From: VAZQ01 sp963816745
Lineage (GTDB): Bacteria; Pseudomonadota; Alphaproteobacteria; Rhizobiales; Xanthobacteraceae
Length of the DNA stretch: 64,000 nucleotides
Direction: 5' to 3'
NCBI GenBank assembly: GCA_963816745.1
Contig: CAWFLQ010000002.1
Location: 62,001-126,000 of the forward strand
The notes below the pieces were generated by a model. It saw nothing but the letters and a program-made list of their open reading frames with translations. It ran no database searches and was not told where the DNA came from. Shown piece after piece: positions 28,086 through 36,920 of the stretch. Made by a program: the position numbers and the translations under genes. Each line of letters starts with the position of its first letter. Within the stretch, counting starts at the first letter, position 1.

Positions 28086-29260
28086 CCGTTCAGCGGCACG
28101 ACCTCGGCCGTGGAGCCCGTGATGATCGCGCCGACGCGCTCGGTGGCCTGCCGCAACGGGTCGTCGAAAAGGTGGGCGTACCTGTGAGTTGTCGCCGGCT
28201 GCGAATGGCCGAGCAGTCCGCCGATGACGTGCAGCCCGACGCCGGCACTGGCGAGCTGGCTCGCATACGAATGCCGCAAGTCGTGGACGCGCAGCCCGGA
28301 GATCACTGCCGCCGCACAAACCAGGCCCCAGTCCCGTTTGAGATCGGTGTGGTGGCCACGCGGACCCGGCGCTGGGAAGACAAACCCCGACGGGTCGCCT
28401 TGCTTGCGGATCGTTACGAGCAGTTGCCGCGCCGGCGCCGACAACGGAATGCAATGCTCGCTACGCTGCTTGGTGGTCGATGCCGGTTTCGTCCACGTGC
28501 CCTCGACGAGGTCAAACTGGTCCCACTTCGCGGAAAGCGCCTCAGTCTTGCGCGCGCCGGTCAGCAGCAGAAGCCGGAACACATTGGCCGCCTGCCCGTT
28601 GCTGTGCTCGGCCAGCGCCTGCATGAGTCGGATAAGCTCATCGGCTGACAGGTAGCGCTTGCGCCGATGCTCCGGGTTGCGCTCGACACCGCGCGCCGGG
28701 TTATCCGCCCGCCACCGCCACTTAATGGCGAGCGCAAACGCCTTGGACAGAAGCGCGAGCACTCGGTTGGCCAGGTACGGCGCACGCCTGCTGATCCCGC
28801 GGAGCAGTCGGTCGATGTCCTCGTATTCAACCGCAGCAACTTTCATGGCCCCAAGCGCAGGCAGAACCTCGTTTGCGATGAGGGCCCGGTACATGGTTTG
28901 CGTGGATGGCCGCAGCCGCGGGAAGTGCTCGAGTTCGAACCGGGTACACAGAACAGCGACCGTCGGCGCCCCCCGCTCGGCCACACGTGCACCGACGGGA
29001 TCGCCGCCATTGTCAACGGTGCGCCGAAGCTCCGCGGCCCGCTGACGTGCCGCCGCAACGCCCCAGGCCGGGTACGGACCGATCGTGGCCCGCCGCTCGC
29101 GGCCGTCGGCCTTGCGGCGGTAGTTCAACACGAAGCTGATGGCACCAGCCGCCGTGACCCGGGCGCCGAAGCCCGGCACCTGATGGTCGTAGGTGATACG
29201 ATTGCCGGTGGCCGGTGGCGTCAGCGCCTTGACGACCCGGTCGGTAAGCCGCTCTGCCAT
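28076..29260 (-). CDS. Tyrosine-type integrase
   Basis: 394 residues. N-terminal arm-binding DUF4102-like domain (ITYDHQVPGFGARVTAAG), core-binding domain, and catalytic domain with Arg in LLLTGARKTEALSAKWDQF, HDLRHSYAS (HxxR) and the Tyr in GHSQPATTHRYAH. It catalyses site-specific integration and excision of the element between the repeats at 20.7 and 29.5 kb; it lies 179 bases from the right repeat, the usual place. Start ATG 29260 with GGGAGG upstream. Confidence 0.95.
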   Translation of the reverse strand: MAERLTDRVVKALTPPATGNRITYDHQVPGFGARVTAAGAISFVLNYRRKADGRERRATIGPYPAWGVAAARQRAAELRRTVDNGGDPVGARVAERGAPTVAVLCTRFELEHFPRLRPSTQTMYRALIANEVLPALGAMKVAAVEYEDIDRLLRGISRRAPYLANRVLALLSKAFALAIKWRWRADNPARGVERNPEHRRKRYLSADELIRLMQALAEHSNGQAANVFRLLLLTGARKTEALSAKWDQFDLVEGTWTKPASTTKQRSEHCIPLSAPARQLLVTIRKQGDPSGFVFPAPGPRGHHTDLKRDWGLVCAAAVISGLRVHDLRHSYASQLASAGVGLHVIGGLLGHSQPATTHRYAHLFDDPLRQATERVGAIITGSTAEVVPLNGAR

Positions 29261-29438
29261 GATCAATTGCCCTCCCGTGTCCGCACCATGTCCGCAGCCA
29301 ACTGGGTATGCGGTGTCCGACAGTGTCACGGGAAGTCAGCGGACGTCAACGAGAGACGGCCGTTTTCCGGGGCCAAGTTGACCGCACGGTGGAAAACGTG
29401 TCCGCATCAATCACCTGGGAGAAAGCTATAAAATTCCT

Positions 29439-29619
29439 AAATTATCAATGGCCGTCGGCGGGTCATAAGACCGATCGAAAGACCCGATCGAAGCCACCAA
29501 TGATCTTAACCTGGATTGATTGTGCGCCGCGCGATCGGCTCATTCGCGACGACGTATCGCGGCGAGCTCCTCCGACAGGCGCAGGAAGGTGTTAACGTGA
29601 CGCTCGTACTCCGTGATGC
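29439..29619. repeat. Right attachment repeat (attR-like) inside 3' end of winged-helix gene
   Basis: Direct copy of 20718-20932 without the 34-base internal duplication. It covers the last codons of the gene at 29540-29944 and about 100 bases beyond its stop. Mismatches with the left copy (for example TTAACG versus TCGACG) show that the two copies are not recent identical duplicates or that the incoming element carried a related gene end. Confidence 0.85.
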
Positions 29620-29944
29620 ATTGCGGCGACGGATAGATCAGCTTCTTGCGCTGGTCGGCGGGTGATTGGCGGAATTCCAGGTAGCCCTTGGCGTGCGCCG
29701 TCAGAATGATCTTGCGCGCGGTCTCGGCGGCGCAGGTGACGCTGCGCAGGCAGTCGTTGAGGCTCGGCGGCCGGCCGGCATAGTAGCCGCGCATGATCGT
29801 CGTCCAGATGATGACGTGATGGGTGGTCAGCCGGAAATATTTGACGGTCTTTCGGCGGTGCCGCGCCCGCTGGACGCCGAGCCGCCACTCCGCAAACGCC
29901 AAGTAAAGGTCACGCCGGATCCGCCGGGAGGAAGCACGAGGCAC
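29540..29944 (-). CDS. MarR-like winged-helix protein (integration target)
   Basis: 134 residues. A MarR-type winged helix is suggested by TTHHVIIWTTIMRGYYAG, SLNDCLRSVTCAAETARKII, LTAHAKGYLEFRQSPADQRK and KKLIYPSP, followed by a C-terminal dimer helix. Possible transcription regulator; ligand unknown. The gene is complete despite the element having inserted at its 3' end, because the integrated DNA restores its last codons. It is bounded on the other side by an IS481-type element. Confidence 0.7.
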   Translation of the reverse strand: MPRASSRRIRRDLYLAFAEWRLGVQRARHRRKTVKYFRLTTHHVIIWTTIMRGYYAGRPPSLNDCLRSVTCAAETARKIILTAHAKGYLEFRQSPADQRKKLIYPSPQCITEYERHVNTFLRLSEELAAIRRRE

Positions 29945-29965
29945 GGAGCACCTTCAGCCGAGAAT

Positions 29966-30999
29966 ACTAGGTGTTCAGTCCCGAAGTGAGGTGGGTTGGA
30001 TCGTATCTGAATCGGCGTGGTTGGTCTGCCCAGGCTTTGCAGATGTGTTCATAGGGCGTCAGGCCCCTGAGGGTCTTTAGCCGCTTGGCGAAGTTATAGG
30101 CGTTCAGGAAGGCATCGAGGTGCTCTCGGAGCTGGCGGTGGGTCTCGTAGTGATAGCGTCGCACCGTCGCCTCCTTGAGGGTGCGGTTCATCCGCTCCAC
30201 TTGGCCGTTGGTCCAAGGATGGTTTGGCTTGGTGAGGCGGTGCTCGATCCCATGCTCACGACAGGTGCGGTCGAACATATGCAGTCGATAGCGTGCGGTT
30301 GGGCCGGCGCGCCGTGACGGCATGTCGCCGAACTGCACGCCGTTGTCGGTCAGTACGGTATGAATCTTGTACGGCACGGCTTCGACCAGGGCCTCCAGGA
30401 AGCCGGTGGCAGTCTTGACGTTGGCGACCTCGTGCAATTGGACGAAGGCGAACTTTGACGTGCGATCAACCGCGACGAAAAGATAGAGCTTGCCCTCCTC
30501 GGTGCGAACCTCGGCGATGTCGATGTGGAAATAGCCGATTGGATACCGCTTGAAGGGCTTCTTGGCGGCCTTGTCGCCGGCGATCTCCGGCAGCCGGCTG
30601 ATGCCGTGGCGTTTGAGGCACCGATGCAGGGACGACCGAGTGAGATGAGGAATTGTTGCCTGCAACGCGTAAAGGCAGTCGTCCAATGGCAGAAGCGTAT
30701 GCTTGCGGAAAGCGACAATGATTTCTTCTTCCTCTGGCGACAGGACGGTCGAACGGGGTGCTCTGGGACCCATCGGGGCGTCATTGACGAAAGCGCGCTT
30801 GCGCCACTTCGCGACTGTCTTCCGGTTCAACCCATACCGTGTGGCCAAGTCTTTGAGCGGAGCCTTCGATCGCTGTATCGCAGCTCGGATGGCGTGCGTG
30901 GTCGTGGCGCTGCCGTGAAGTACCTGGCCCATATCGTCTCCCGGAATGTAGGATCAGCATGGCTGATTTCCCCACACTCCGGGACCAGACACCTAGTGT
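29966..30999 (-). mobile_element. IS481-family insertion sequence
   Basis: One transposase gene is flanked by imperfect inverted repeats: the left end reads ACTAGGTGTTCAGTCCCG and the right end, on the other strand, ACTAGGTGTCTGGTCCCG. The transposase stop lies inside the left repeat. I see no clear target duplication. Total about 1.03 kb, the normal size for IS481. Confidence 0.85.
29967..30932 (-). CDS. IS481-family transposase
   Basis: 321 residues, full length. N-terminal helix-turn-helix (PLKDLATRYGLNRKTVAKWR) and DDE integrase core with Asp in YFHIDIAEVRTEEGKLYLFV, Asp in VLTDNGVQFGD and Glu in NGQVERMNRTLKEATV. The C-terminus ends FRYDPTHLTSGLNT. No frameshift, so it may still be active. 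Start at ATG 30932 preceded by GGGAGA. Confidence 0.93.
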   Translation of the reverse strand: MGQVLHGSATTTHAIRAAIQRSKAPLKDLATRYGLNRKTVAKWRKRAFVNDAPMGPRAPRSTVLSPEEEEIIVAFRKHTLLPLDDCLYALQATIPHLTRSSLHRCLKRHGISRLPEIAGDKAAKKPFKRYPIGYFHIDIAEVRTEEGKLYLFVAVDRTSKFAFVQLHEVANVKTATGFLEALVEAVPYKIHTVLTDNGVQFGDMPSRRAGPTARYRLHMFDRTCREHGIEHRLTKPNHPWTNGQVERMNRTLKEATVRRYHYETHRQLREHLDAFLNAYNFAKRLKTLRGLTPYEHICKAWADQPRRFRYDPTHLTSGLNT

Positions 31000-31065
31000 C
31001 CCGGTTCCGACGTTCGTATCCTTTTGCAGCACGCGCTCGTACGAACGTCGGAACCAGGGACACTA
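30994..31065. repeat. Long palindrome 1 next to IS end (MITE-like)
   Basis: CTAGTGTCCCGGTTCCGACG at the left pairs with CGTCGGAACCAGGGACACTA at the right, extended inward by TTCGTA/TACGAA, with a loop of about 19 bases. It overlaps the right IS end by its CTAGTGT. Ends in CTAG-type sequence suggest TA-targeting miniature elements. Confidence 0.7.
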
Positions 31066-31080
31066 GCAACTACACGACAC

Positions 31081-31156
31081 TAGTGTGGCTTTGGATTTGA
31101 CGTTCCTACGAAGGACTTGCAGCAATGCTGGTAGGAACGTCAAATCCGCCACACTA
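31081..31156. repeat. Long palindrome 2 (MITE-like)
   Basis: TAGTGTGGCTTTGGATTTGA with downstream CGTTCCTAC pairs with GTAGGAACG and TCAAATCCGCCACACTA, leaving a loop of about 20 bases. It begins 15 bases after palindrome 1 and shares its TAGTGT terminus. The 359-base gap 30933-31291 otherwise holds only the IS end and no gene. Confidence 0.7.
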
Positions 31157-31291
31157 CTGCAATAATACAAGAACGCTCGCGCCGGCACACCGCCTGCCCT
31201 CACCTCTTGCCAGGAAGGGCCGATGGTCTATGACTGATTTGCACTCTCCGCGCCGCGCTTGCCAGGTTGGAATTTCCCTATAAGTCTCCCA

Positions 31292-32876
31292 ATGCACTGC
31301 GACATCGCGATCGTCGGATACGGCCCGGTCGGGGCCACCGCCGCGGCCCTGCTGGGAGGCCAAGGCCTTAAGGTCATCGTCATCGAGCGCATGGCCGGCA
31401 TCTACGACAAGCCGCGCGCGATCACCGCCGACCACGAGATCATGCGCGTCATGCAATTCGCCGGCATCGGCGAGGAGCTCGGCGCCCACATCCGCCCGCA
31501 TCCCGGCACGCAATATCTCGGGGTCGACGGCGAGCCGATCAAGCGGACCGACGTCATTCCCCCGCCCTACCCGCTGGGCTGGCCGACGGGCATCCATTTC
31601 ATCCAGCCGGAGTATGAGGCGATGCTGCGCGGCGCCGTCGCGCGCCACGACAATGTCGAGGTGCTGCTCGCCCACGACCTCGTCGGCTTTACGGATTTCG
31701 GCGACCGGATCGCGCTCGAGGTCACGGACCTGGCGAGCGGGCAATCCCGCGCGATCGAGACGCGCTACCTGCTGGCCTGCGACGGCGCCAACAGCATCGT
31801 GCGCAAGCGGCTCGGGATCGGCTACGAGGATCTCGCCTTCGACGAATGGTGGGTGGTGGTCAACGCCTGGCAGCAGCGGCCGACGCCGCTGCCCGACATG
31901 AACACGCAATATTGCTGGCCGTCGCGGCCGGCCTCCGCGATCGTGGGGCCGCGCAACCTGCGGCGCTGGGAGCTGAAGATATTGCCGCACGAGAAGCCGG
32001 AAGAGTTTCACGACCAGGCGCGCGTGCGCGAGGTGCTGGCGGATTTCGTCGACGTCGATGCCTTCGAGCTCTGGCGCTCCGCCGTCTATCGGTTTCATGC
32101 GCTGGTAGCGTCGCGCTGGTGCAGCAATCGCATCTATCTGCTCGGCGACTGTGCCCATCAGATGCCGCCGTTCCTCGGCCAGGGCATGTGCGCCGGCATT
32201 CGCGACGCGGGCAACCTGATCTGGAAGATCTTGCTGGTGGAGCAGGCCGGCGTCTCGCCGGAGTTGCTGCGCACGTATCAGGAGGAGCGCAAGGTCCATG
32301 TGCAGAGCGTGGTCGCGCAGGCAAAGGAGCTCGGCCTCGTCATCGGCGAGCTCGATCTCGAGGCCGCGAAGGAGCGCGATACGCGGCTGCGAGCGCAACG
32401 CGCCGGCGGCGAGATCCTGCGGCATCGGCTGATCCCGCCTTTGACGCAAGGCCTGATCGATCGCGATGATCGCGGACTAGCCGACGGCGGAAGCCGGCAC
32501 GGTGTTTCCGCAGCCCCGCGTCGAAACGAGCGACGGCAAGACCGGCCTGATGGACGATGTCCTCCCGCCGGTCTTTCTGATCGTGTCCGCCACGCCGGAT
32601 ACGCTGTTGGACTTGAGCGAACGGGAGCTTGGCGCGTTGCGCCGCATCGGCGCGCGCCGCGTCGTGCTGCGTTCGCGCGGCGATGTCGCCGGCCGATTGG
32701 CCGACCCCGATGTCATTGCGCTGACCGCGACGGACGGCCTGTTCGCGGATTGGCTCGCCGAGACCGGCGCCGCGGCGGCGGTCGTGCGGCCCGATCGTTA
32801 CGTCTACGGCCTCGCCCGCACGCAGGCGGAGCTGGCACGGCTCATCGACGATCTGTCTCGCAGCTTGTTTGGTTGA
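31292..32876 (+). CDS. FAD-dependent monooxygenase (MhpA-like aromatic hydroxylase), one frameshift
   Basis: About 528 residues when one extra base near 32490-32492 is removed. N-terminal FAD Rossmann motif IVGYGPVGATAAALL, middle DGANSIVRKRLG (the DG motif binding FAD and NADPH), and the second FAD site RIYLLGDCAHQMPPFLGQG. C-terminal thioredoxin-like domain (VFLIVSATPDTLLDLSERE...). These are the parts of 3-(3-hydroxyphenyl)propionate hydroxylase and related enzymes, which hydroxylate an aromatic ring using NAD(P)H and oxygen. The substrate is not readable. It is a single gene, not near its usual ring-cleavage partners. Confidence 0.88.
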
Positions 32877-33308
32877 CGAACTCGTCGGTGCGGTATCGCA
32901 AAGAATCCCTAATCTTCGGCGAGGGTTTCGACCGTGATTGGGGGCCGCCAGTGACCGAACAGCATACAGGCGTCTCGACCCGCGCATCGAGAGCTCATCA
33001 AAGGGCCGGCCCGAGGAGGTCTACGAGGCCTTCATGAATCCGGCCGCCCTCGTCCACTGGCTTCCGCCGGGAGAGATGACTGCCGAGATTCACGAGTTCG
33101 ACGGGCAGGTTGGGGGTGGATATCGGATGTCGCTCTCATAAATCACAAAAAAACGCTATATATCAGTTGGATGCGAAAACCCGCATCCCGCCCTCTCGCC
33201 TTTTCGTACGTGAGAATGAGTACCGCGCAGCAACTGTTCGGAGAACGGCAACCGCGACGCTGAGCCATATGAGAAGCGTGGCGAGCATTTGAATTCACAG
33301 TGCGAGGG

Positions 33309-33575
33309 ATGGCGACAACATCGACTCGTCTACTGTACAGCCCAAGTTTAGATGATCTTCGGGATTTTTATAGGCCCTCATCGGAGGCAACGATTCGGCA
33401 CTGGCGTTTATGCTTCTTCGAAAAAAAAGGGCGGGAAAAACATCCCGCCCGACAACCGTTGAAGGACAAGTTTCGCGGGGGTCTTCTCGTAATGACGATA
33501 TTGCTGATTTGCGGGCTGGTCGTGTCTATCGCGATCAATTTGCTACTCGGCAAGCCGCCATTGCCATGGCTGTAG
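33309..33575 (+). CDS. Possible small membrane protein in the insertion
   Basis: 88 residues from ATG 33309 with one C-terminal membrane segment (LLVMTILLICGLVVSIAINL) and a short PPLPWL end. A hairpin (33428-33450) lies inside the frame, which argues that the real gene might be only the last 27 residues from ATG 33492 or none at all. Confidence 0.35.
   Translation: MATTSTRLLYSPSLDDLRDFYRPSSEATIRHWRLCFFEKKGREKHPARQPLKDKFRGGLLVMTILLICGLVVSIAINLLLGKPPLPWL
33428..33450 (+). terminator. GGGCGGG hairpin
   Basis: GGGCGGG-aaaaacat-CCCGCCC, preceded by a run of A. The preceding A run would give a T run for transcripts from the other strand, so it may terminate minus-strand transcription. Confidence 0.4.
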
Positions 33576-33603
33576 CAGCAAGATGGTAGAGGGGAGACAA
33601 ATC

Positions 33604-33966
33604 ATGTGGACGCCACTTCGCGATATGTGTCAGCGCCTGCGAGAAAAGATAGGCTGGACCGTTCAAGACCGAATGCCAGCTGTGTTCGATCTACCCGAGA
33701 ACCATCCGCTGCGCATCGCTCACAAGAAGCACATTTTTCACCGTGCAGAAATTGAAAATAGCCATCGATGCGGTTGCTTTCATTGCAAGAAAATCTTTGG
33801 TCCGGATCAGATCGTCGATTGGACTGACACGAATAAGCCAGGGGCGCAGCAAACTGCCCTGTGCCCCATGTGCGGGATTGACAGCGTAATCGGCGACGCC
33901 TCCGGCTTCGAGATCACCGAGGCGTTTCTGGCAGAAATGCGGGCGGCTTGGTTCGGTAATTCCTGA
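33604..33966 (+). CDS. Zinc-ribbon-like hypothetical protein in the insertion
   Basis: 120 residues from ATG 33604 behind GAGGGGAG. Two CxxC-type knuckles, HRCGCFHCKKIF and LCPMCGIDSVIG, probably bind one zinc. The C-terminus (ITEAFLAEMRAAWF) is conserved in a widespread small cytoplasmic protein family of unknown function that I recall from actinobacteria and proteobacteria. It is the best-supported gene of the insertion and is probably cargo. Confidence 0.7.
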   Translation: MWTPLRDMCQRLREKIGWTVQDRMPAVFDLPENHPLRIAHKKHIFHRAEIENSHRCGCFHCKKIFGPDQIVDWTDTNKPGAQQTALCPMCGIDSVIGDASGFEITEAFLAEMRAAWFGNS

Positions 33967-34533
33967 ACTCGCGCTTCGAGTATTCTGAGTTTAGTCGCTC
34001 CGTCCTTCATGCCGTTGGCAACTTGCCAAGATTGGGATGGTGGTCAAAGAACTTCAGCGTCCGCCTGGTCACTTCGGCATTGCAAAGCGCCCGGGCGGCG
34101 CGCTGCCCGACCGCGCAAATCAGACTCGATGATGGTGAAGGGTAAGAAATATTCGCGGGCAGCGGTGTGCTGGTGTCTATCCGCCCACCGAGCGCTCCTT
34201 CCGCGGCAAGACTTCGGACCGGGAGGACATGGTCACCGTGCGGTTCGTGGAGCTGGCGCCTCCGCGCAGGATCGTCGAAGCAGTCAACTTCCACGCCACC
34301 GATCCCGCCTTGCTCGGCGAAATGACCATCGAGGTGATGTTCGAAGAGGTGTCCGGCGGAACGGAAGTCACCTTCTTGTGCAGGAACCTGCCGCCGGGCT
34401 TGCGGGCGGAGGACAACGAAGCCGGTTCGCGATTATCTCTGGAGCAGTTGGCCCGCCGCTTCGAATGACAGGACACAGACCTTGCGTGGGGGACTGATCG
34501 CGCCGTGGTCTCGGTGACACGATGGTCACTCGG

Positions 34534-35142
34534 TCACAGCACGACCACAGTCGCGCCCATCTTCACCCGGCCGTAGAGGTCGATCACATCCTCATTGGTC
34601 ATCCGGATGCAGCCTGAGGAAATCGCCTGTCCGATGTATTCGGGCTGGTTGGTGCCGTGGATGCGATACAGCGTGTCCTTGCCACCAGCGTAAAGGTATA
34701 GCGCACGCGCACCCATTGGATTGCGCGCGCCGCCTGGGACGTAGCTCGGAAGCGGGCCAAGCCGTCGCTTCGAATCCTCAGTCGGCGTCCACCCCGGCCA
34801 TTCCTCCTTGCGGCCAACGCTGGCCACGCCGGACCAATTCTGTCCAGCCTCGCCCACGGTTGCGCCGTAGCGAATCGCCTTGCCCCCCGGCATCACGTAG
34901 TAGACGAAGCGTCCAGAGGTATCGACCACGACCGAGCCTGGCGCTTCCCTCCGGTGGAATTGAACGATCTGGCGCTGATAGGTGGTTGAAATCGACACCC
35001 TCTGATAGGGCGGGTTCGCCAGTTGCTGCCGATCGCGCCCGGTGAAATTGGCGTCCGACGCCGGCGCCAAAGTACCGGACTGCAAACAGCCAGCAAGCAG
35101 CAGTCCGATCAAAGAAAACACGATGCCCCGCATCAACAACAT
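34534..35142 (-). CDS. L,D-transpeptidase (YkuD) lipoprotein
   Basis: 202 residues. Lipobox LLAGC near residue 19 marks it as a lipoprotein. The YkuD domain covers residues 60-202: VDTSGRFVYYVMPGGKAIRY, NPMGARALYLY and the catalytic stretch IHGTNQPEYIGQAISSGCIR with His and the nucleophile Cys. These enzymes form 3-3 crosslinks or attach proteins to peptidoglycan in the periplasm. No partner gene is adjacent, although another YkuD-related enzyme lies 0.4 kb away on the opposite strand. Confidence 0.93.
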   Translation of the reverse strand: MLLMRGIVFSLIGLLLAGCLQSGTLAPASDANFTGRDRQQLANPPYQRVSISTTYQRQIVQFHRREAPGSVVVDTSGRFVYYVMPGGKAIRYGATVGEAGQNWSGVASVGRKEEWPGWTPTEDSKRRLGPLPSYVPGGARNPMGARALYLYAGGKDTLYRIHGTNQPEYIGQAISSGCIRMTNEDVIDLYGRVKMGATVVVL

Positions 35143-35587
35143 GGCACGAGCGTCCCCCGGCGCGCCGCCTGAATTTGCACCATGAACGGTATTTACCGTT
35201 TTGCTGCTGTATTAAGAGGTTCCGGCGGATTTCCGGCAAATTACCTCCCACAACAAGAAAATGCTTGCTGAGCACATTTTCTTGGCGGCTGTTGCGCAAA
35301 CACCACACCGCAGCGCGAAGCTATCGCTCTCGGACGAGGCTGTTCAAATCCACGCGGAAATCCTGCTTATTCGCCGGTTTTGCTTGGTCACGTCAGATCG
35401 CCAGGCTGAAACGGCGGGCCGAGCTCGGTTTTCCGCTACCACTGCGGCGATAGCCCCGCATCATCATGCCCTCCCAAGCGGTACCATCTTCGCCGCATTT
35501 GCCATGTTACCTGCCAGCTGAAACTGCGGGGAGACGGCGTGCTGTGAGCGTAGCCGCACGGCGTCGAATGTTGGGACGGGGGACTTT
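35143..35587. other. Gap without a recognisable gene
   Basis: 445 bases between divergent cell-wall genes. Frames in it have composition and residues unlike real proteins. It must hold the promoters for both genes, but I cannot point to a convincing pair of boxes. Confidence 0.5.
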
Positions 35588-36773
35588 TTGATCCGAATCG
35601 GTGTGTGGACGGCCGCGGTACTCGCGGCGTTCGCGATTGGCTTCATCTCCTCTTTCTGGGTGCCGCTCGACACGGGGCCGGCGGACGTCGAATTGCGCGC
35701 CGAGGCTCACCGCCTTTTGGTTGCCGAGGCTCAGCGCCTTTTGGTTTCCGGCAGCATCCACCCAAAGACTGTCGATCTCGACACCGCCACGATCGGGTCG
35801 GATGGCCAAGAGAGCTCTCAAGAGAGCCCGCTTGCGCAGTTAGCCAGTCTTCCAACGCAAGTGATTCGAGTTCGCGTTCGAGGAGCTGGACAATCGGTCA
35901 GCGCCGCCGCCGGCACGCTTGCCCTTCGGTGAGCGTTTCTCGTTCGACGAGCCCGGTGCACCCAACCGGTTCCAGGGACCCGCGGACCTTTCGGCGTCCT
36001 CCGACGCGCGTTCTGCCGGCGAAGCGTCAGCGCCCGGAACCAGCGTTCGATCCGCCGCGGCTGCGCCGCGCGCCGCAGCTCCGCGCGTTGCGGTGCCAGT
36101 GCCTGCGCCGCGTCCGGCCGCGCGCTCCGCCGTCGCCCAAGCCGCGCCTAAGCCAGCCGAGCCCAAGCCGGCACCGGCAACCGGGTTCCGGCTCGCCAGT
36201 TTGTTCGACACTTCGCTTCCCCTCGGATACGCGCCGAGCGACCCGGTGAAGAGCTCGGTGGTCACGGGCTCGATTCCGAAAGAGCCGACATCGAAGGATT
36301 CGGATCCACTCGCCGGCCTCGATCCCAGCCACACCGCGATCTACGACATCGCGTCCCGCACGGTGTATCTGCCGAACGGGCGACGGCTCGAAGCACATTC
36401 CGGCTTCGGCGACCACATGGACGATATCCGCTATGTGAACCGGAGGGGCACAGGCCCGACGCCGCCGAACGTCTATGAGCTCAAGTTGCGCGAGGAGCTC
36501 TTCCATGGCGTTCGCGCCATCCGGCTCATTCCGACCGACAGCTCCAAAATGTACGGCCGCAGCGGCATTCTGGCGCATTCCTACTTGCTGGGTCCCAACG
36601 GCCAATCCAACGGTTGCGTGTCATTGAGCGACTACGAGGCGTTCCTCGACGCGTTCATGCGGGGCGATGTCAATCGCCTCGTCGTGGTCGAGCGTCTCGC
36701 GGACCCACCCCCTGCGCAGGCGGTGTCGGATTGGTTCTCCGACAAGCTCAAGGATTTCTTCCGGCGATCTTGA
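35588..36773 (+). CDS. DUF2778 (L,D-transpeptidase-like) membrane-anchored protein, probable frameshift
   Basis: Two frames fit one protein of about 394 residues: an N-terminal membrane anchor (IGVWTAAVLAAFAIGFISSF), an Ala/Pro-rich linker, and a C-terminal DUF2778 domain from about 36320 on with YDIASRTVYLPNGRRLEAHS, TPPNVYELKLREELFHGVRA, ILAHSYLLGPNGQSNGCVS (catalytic Cys) and LVVVERL. A one-base shift near 35860 joins them; without it the second part would need a TTG start at 35919. The domain is related to YkuD and to Tlde1 effectors. In this setting a peptidoglycan-editing housekeeping role is more likely than a toxin. Confidence 0.75.
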
Positions 36774-36786
36774 TCACGTTCATGCG

Positions 36787-36920
36787 CTGCCTAGCGCATG
36801 ATCTCGAAAAAGCCTGCCCTCGGGCTTGACCCGAGGGTGGATACCGGTTTTCGGAAAAGATCATGCGCCAGCAATAAGCTAGAGCGCGATGACAATTCGA
36901 AGAAAAGTCATCGCGCTCTA
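36787..36920. repeat. Dispersed palindromes GCGCATGATC and TAGAGCGCGATGA
   Basis: Two palindromes in tandem. First: GCGCATGATC...CCCTCGGGCTTGACCCGAGGG...GATCATGCGC (about 36796-36869). Second: TAGAGCGCGATGA...TCATCGCGCTCTA (about 36889-36919). They fill the gap between convergent genes and could end both transcripts. Confidence 0.75.

Larger units (their letters stand above)
33140..34169. mobile_element. 1.03-kb insertion inside the SRPBCC gene
   Basis: Between the two gene halves the base composition drops (AAAAAAACGCTATATATCAG near the left edge). It carries two small plus-strand frames and a hairpin, described separately. The right part (33967-34169) holds no clear plus-strand gene; a minus-strand frame ending RTLKFFDHHPNLGKLP is present but unconvincing. 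I see no transposase, no terminal inverted repeats and no clear target duplication, so how it inserted is unknown. Confidence 0.6.
32951..34468 (+). pseudogene. SRPBCC/AHSA1-family gene split by an insertion
   Basis: The N-terminal half starts at GTG 32951 and ends near 33139 (EEVYEAFMNPAALVHWLPPG, GQVGGGYRMSLS); the C-terminal half resumes at about 34170 (PPTERSFRGKTSDRED, VTVRFVELAPPRRIVEAV, GTEVTFLCRNLPPGLRAEDN) and ends LARRFE at 34468. Together they rebuild a typical 160-residue AHSA1-like protein. About 1.03 kb of unrelated DNA separates them and a base is missing near 32985, so the gene is dead. Family members bind hydrophobic ligands or assist Hsp90. Confidence 0.8.

Noticed and set aside
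29439..29619. tRNA gene as the integration target
   Set aside because: No cloverleaf can be drawn; the repeat covers the end of a protein gene that reads through in both copies.
34007..34294. Minus-strand frame of 95 codons ending FFDHHPNLGKLPTA
   Set aside because: Its first half overlaps the C-terminal half of the SRPBCC gene in antisense. The last part could be a real remnant, but too little can be said.
35175..35521. Frames of 86-92 codons between the two cell-wall enzyme genes
   Set aside because: Arg-, Cys- and Ser-rich composition without a ribosome site or family resemblance; treated as non-coding.
36889..36919. Hairpin at the LysE gene end as a dedicated terminator only
   Set aside because: The same palindrome type recurs as dispersed elements in related genomes as I remember them, so it is listed as a repeat that may also terminate.
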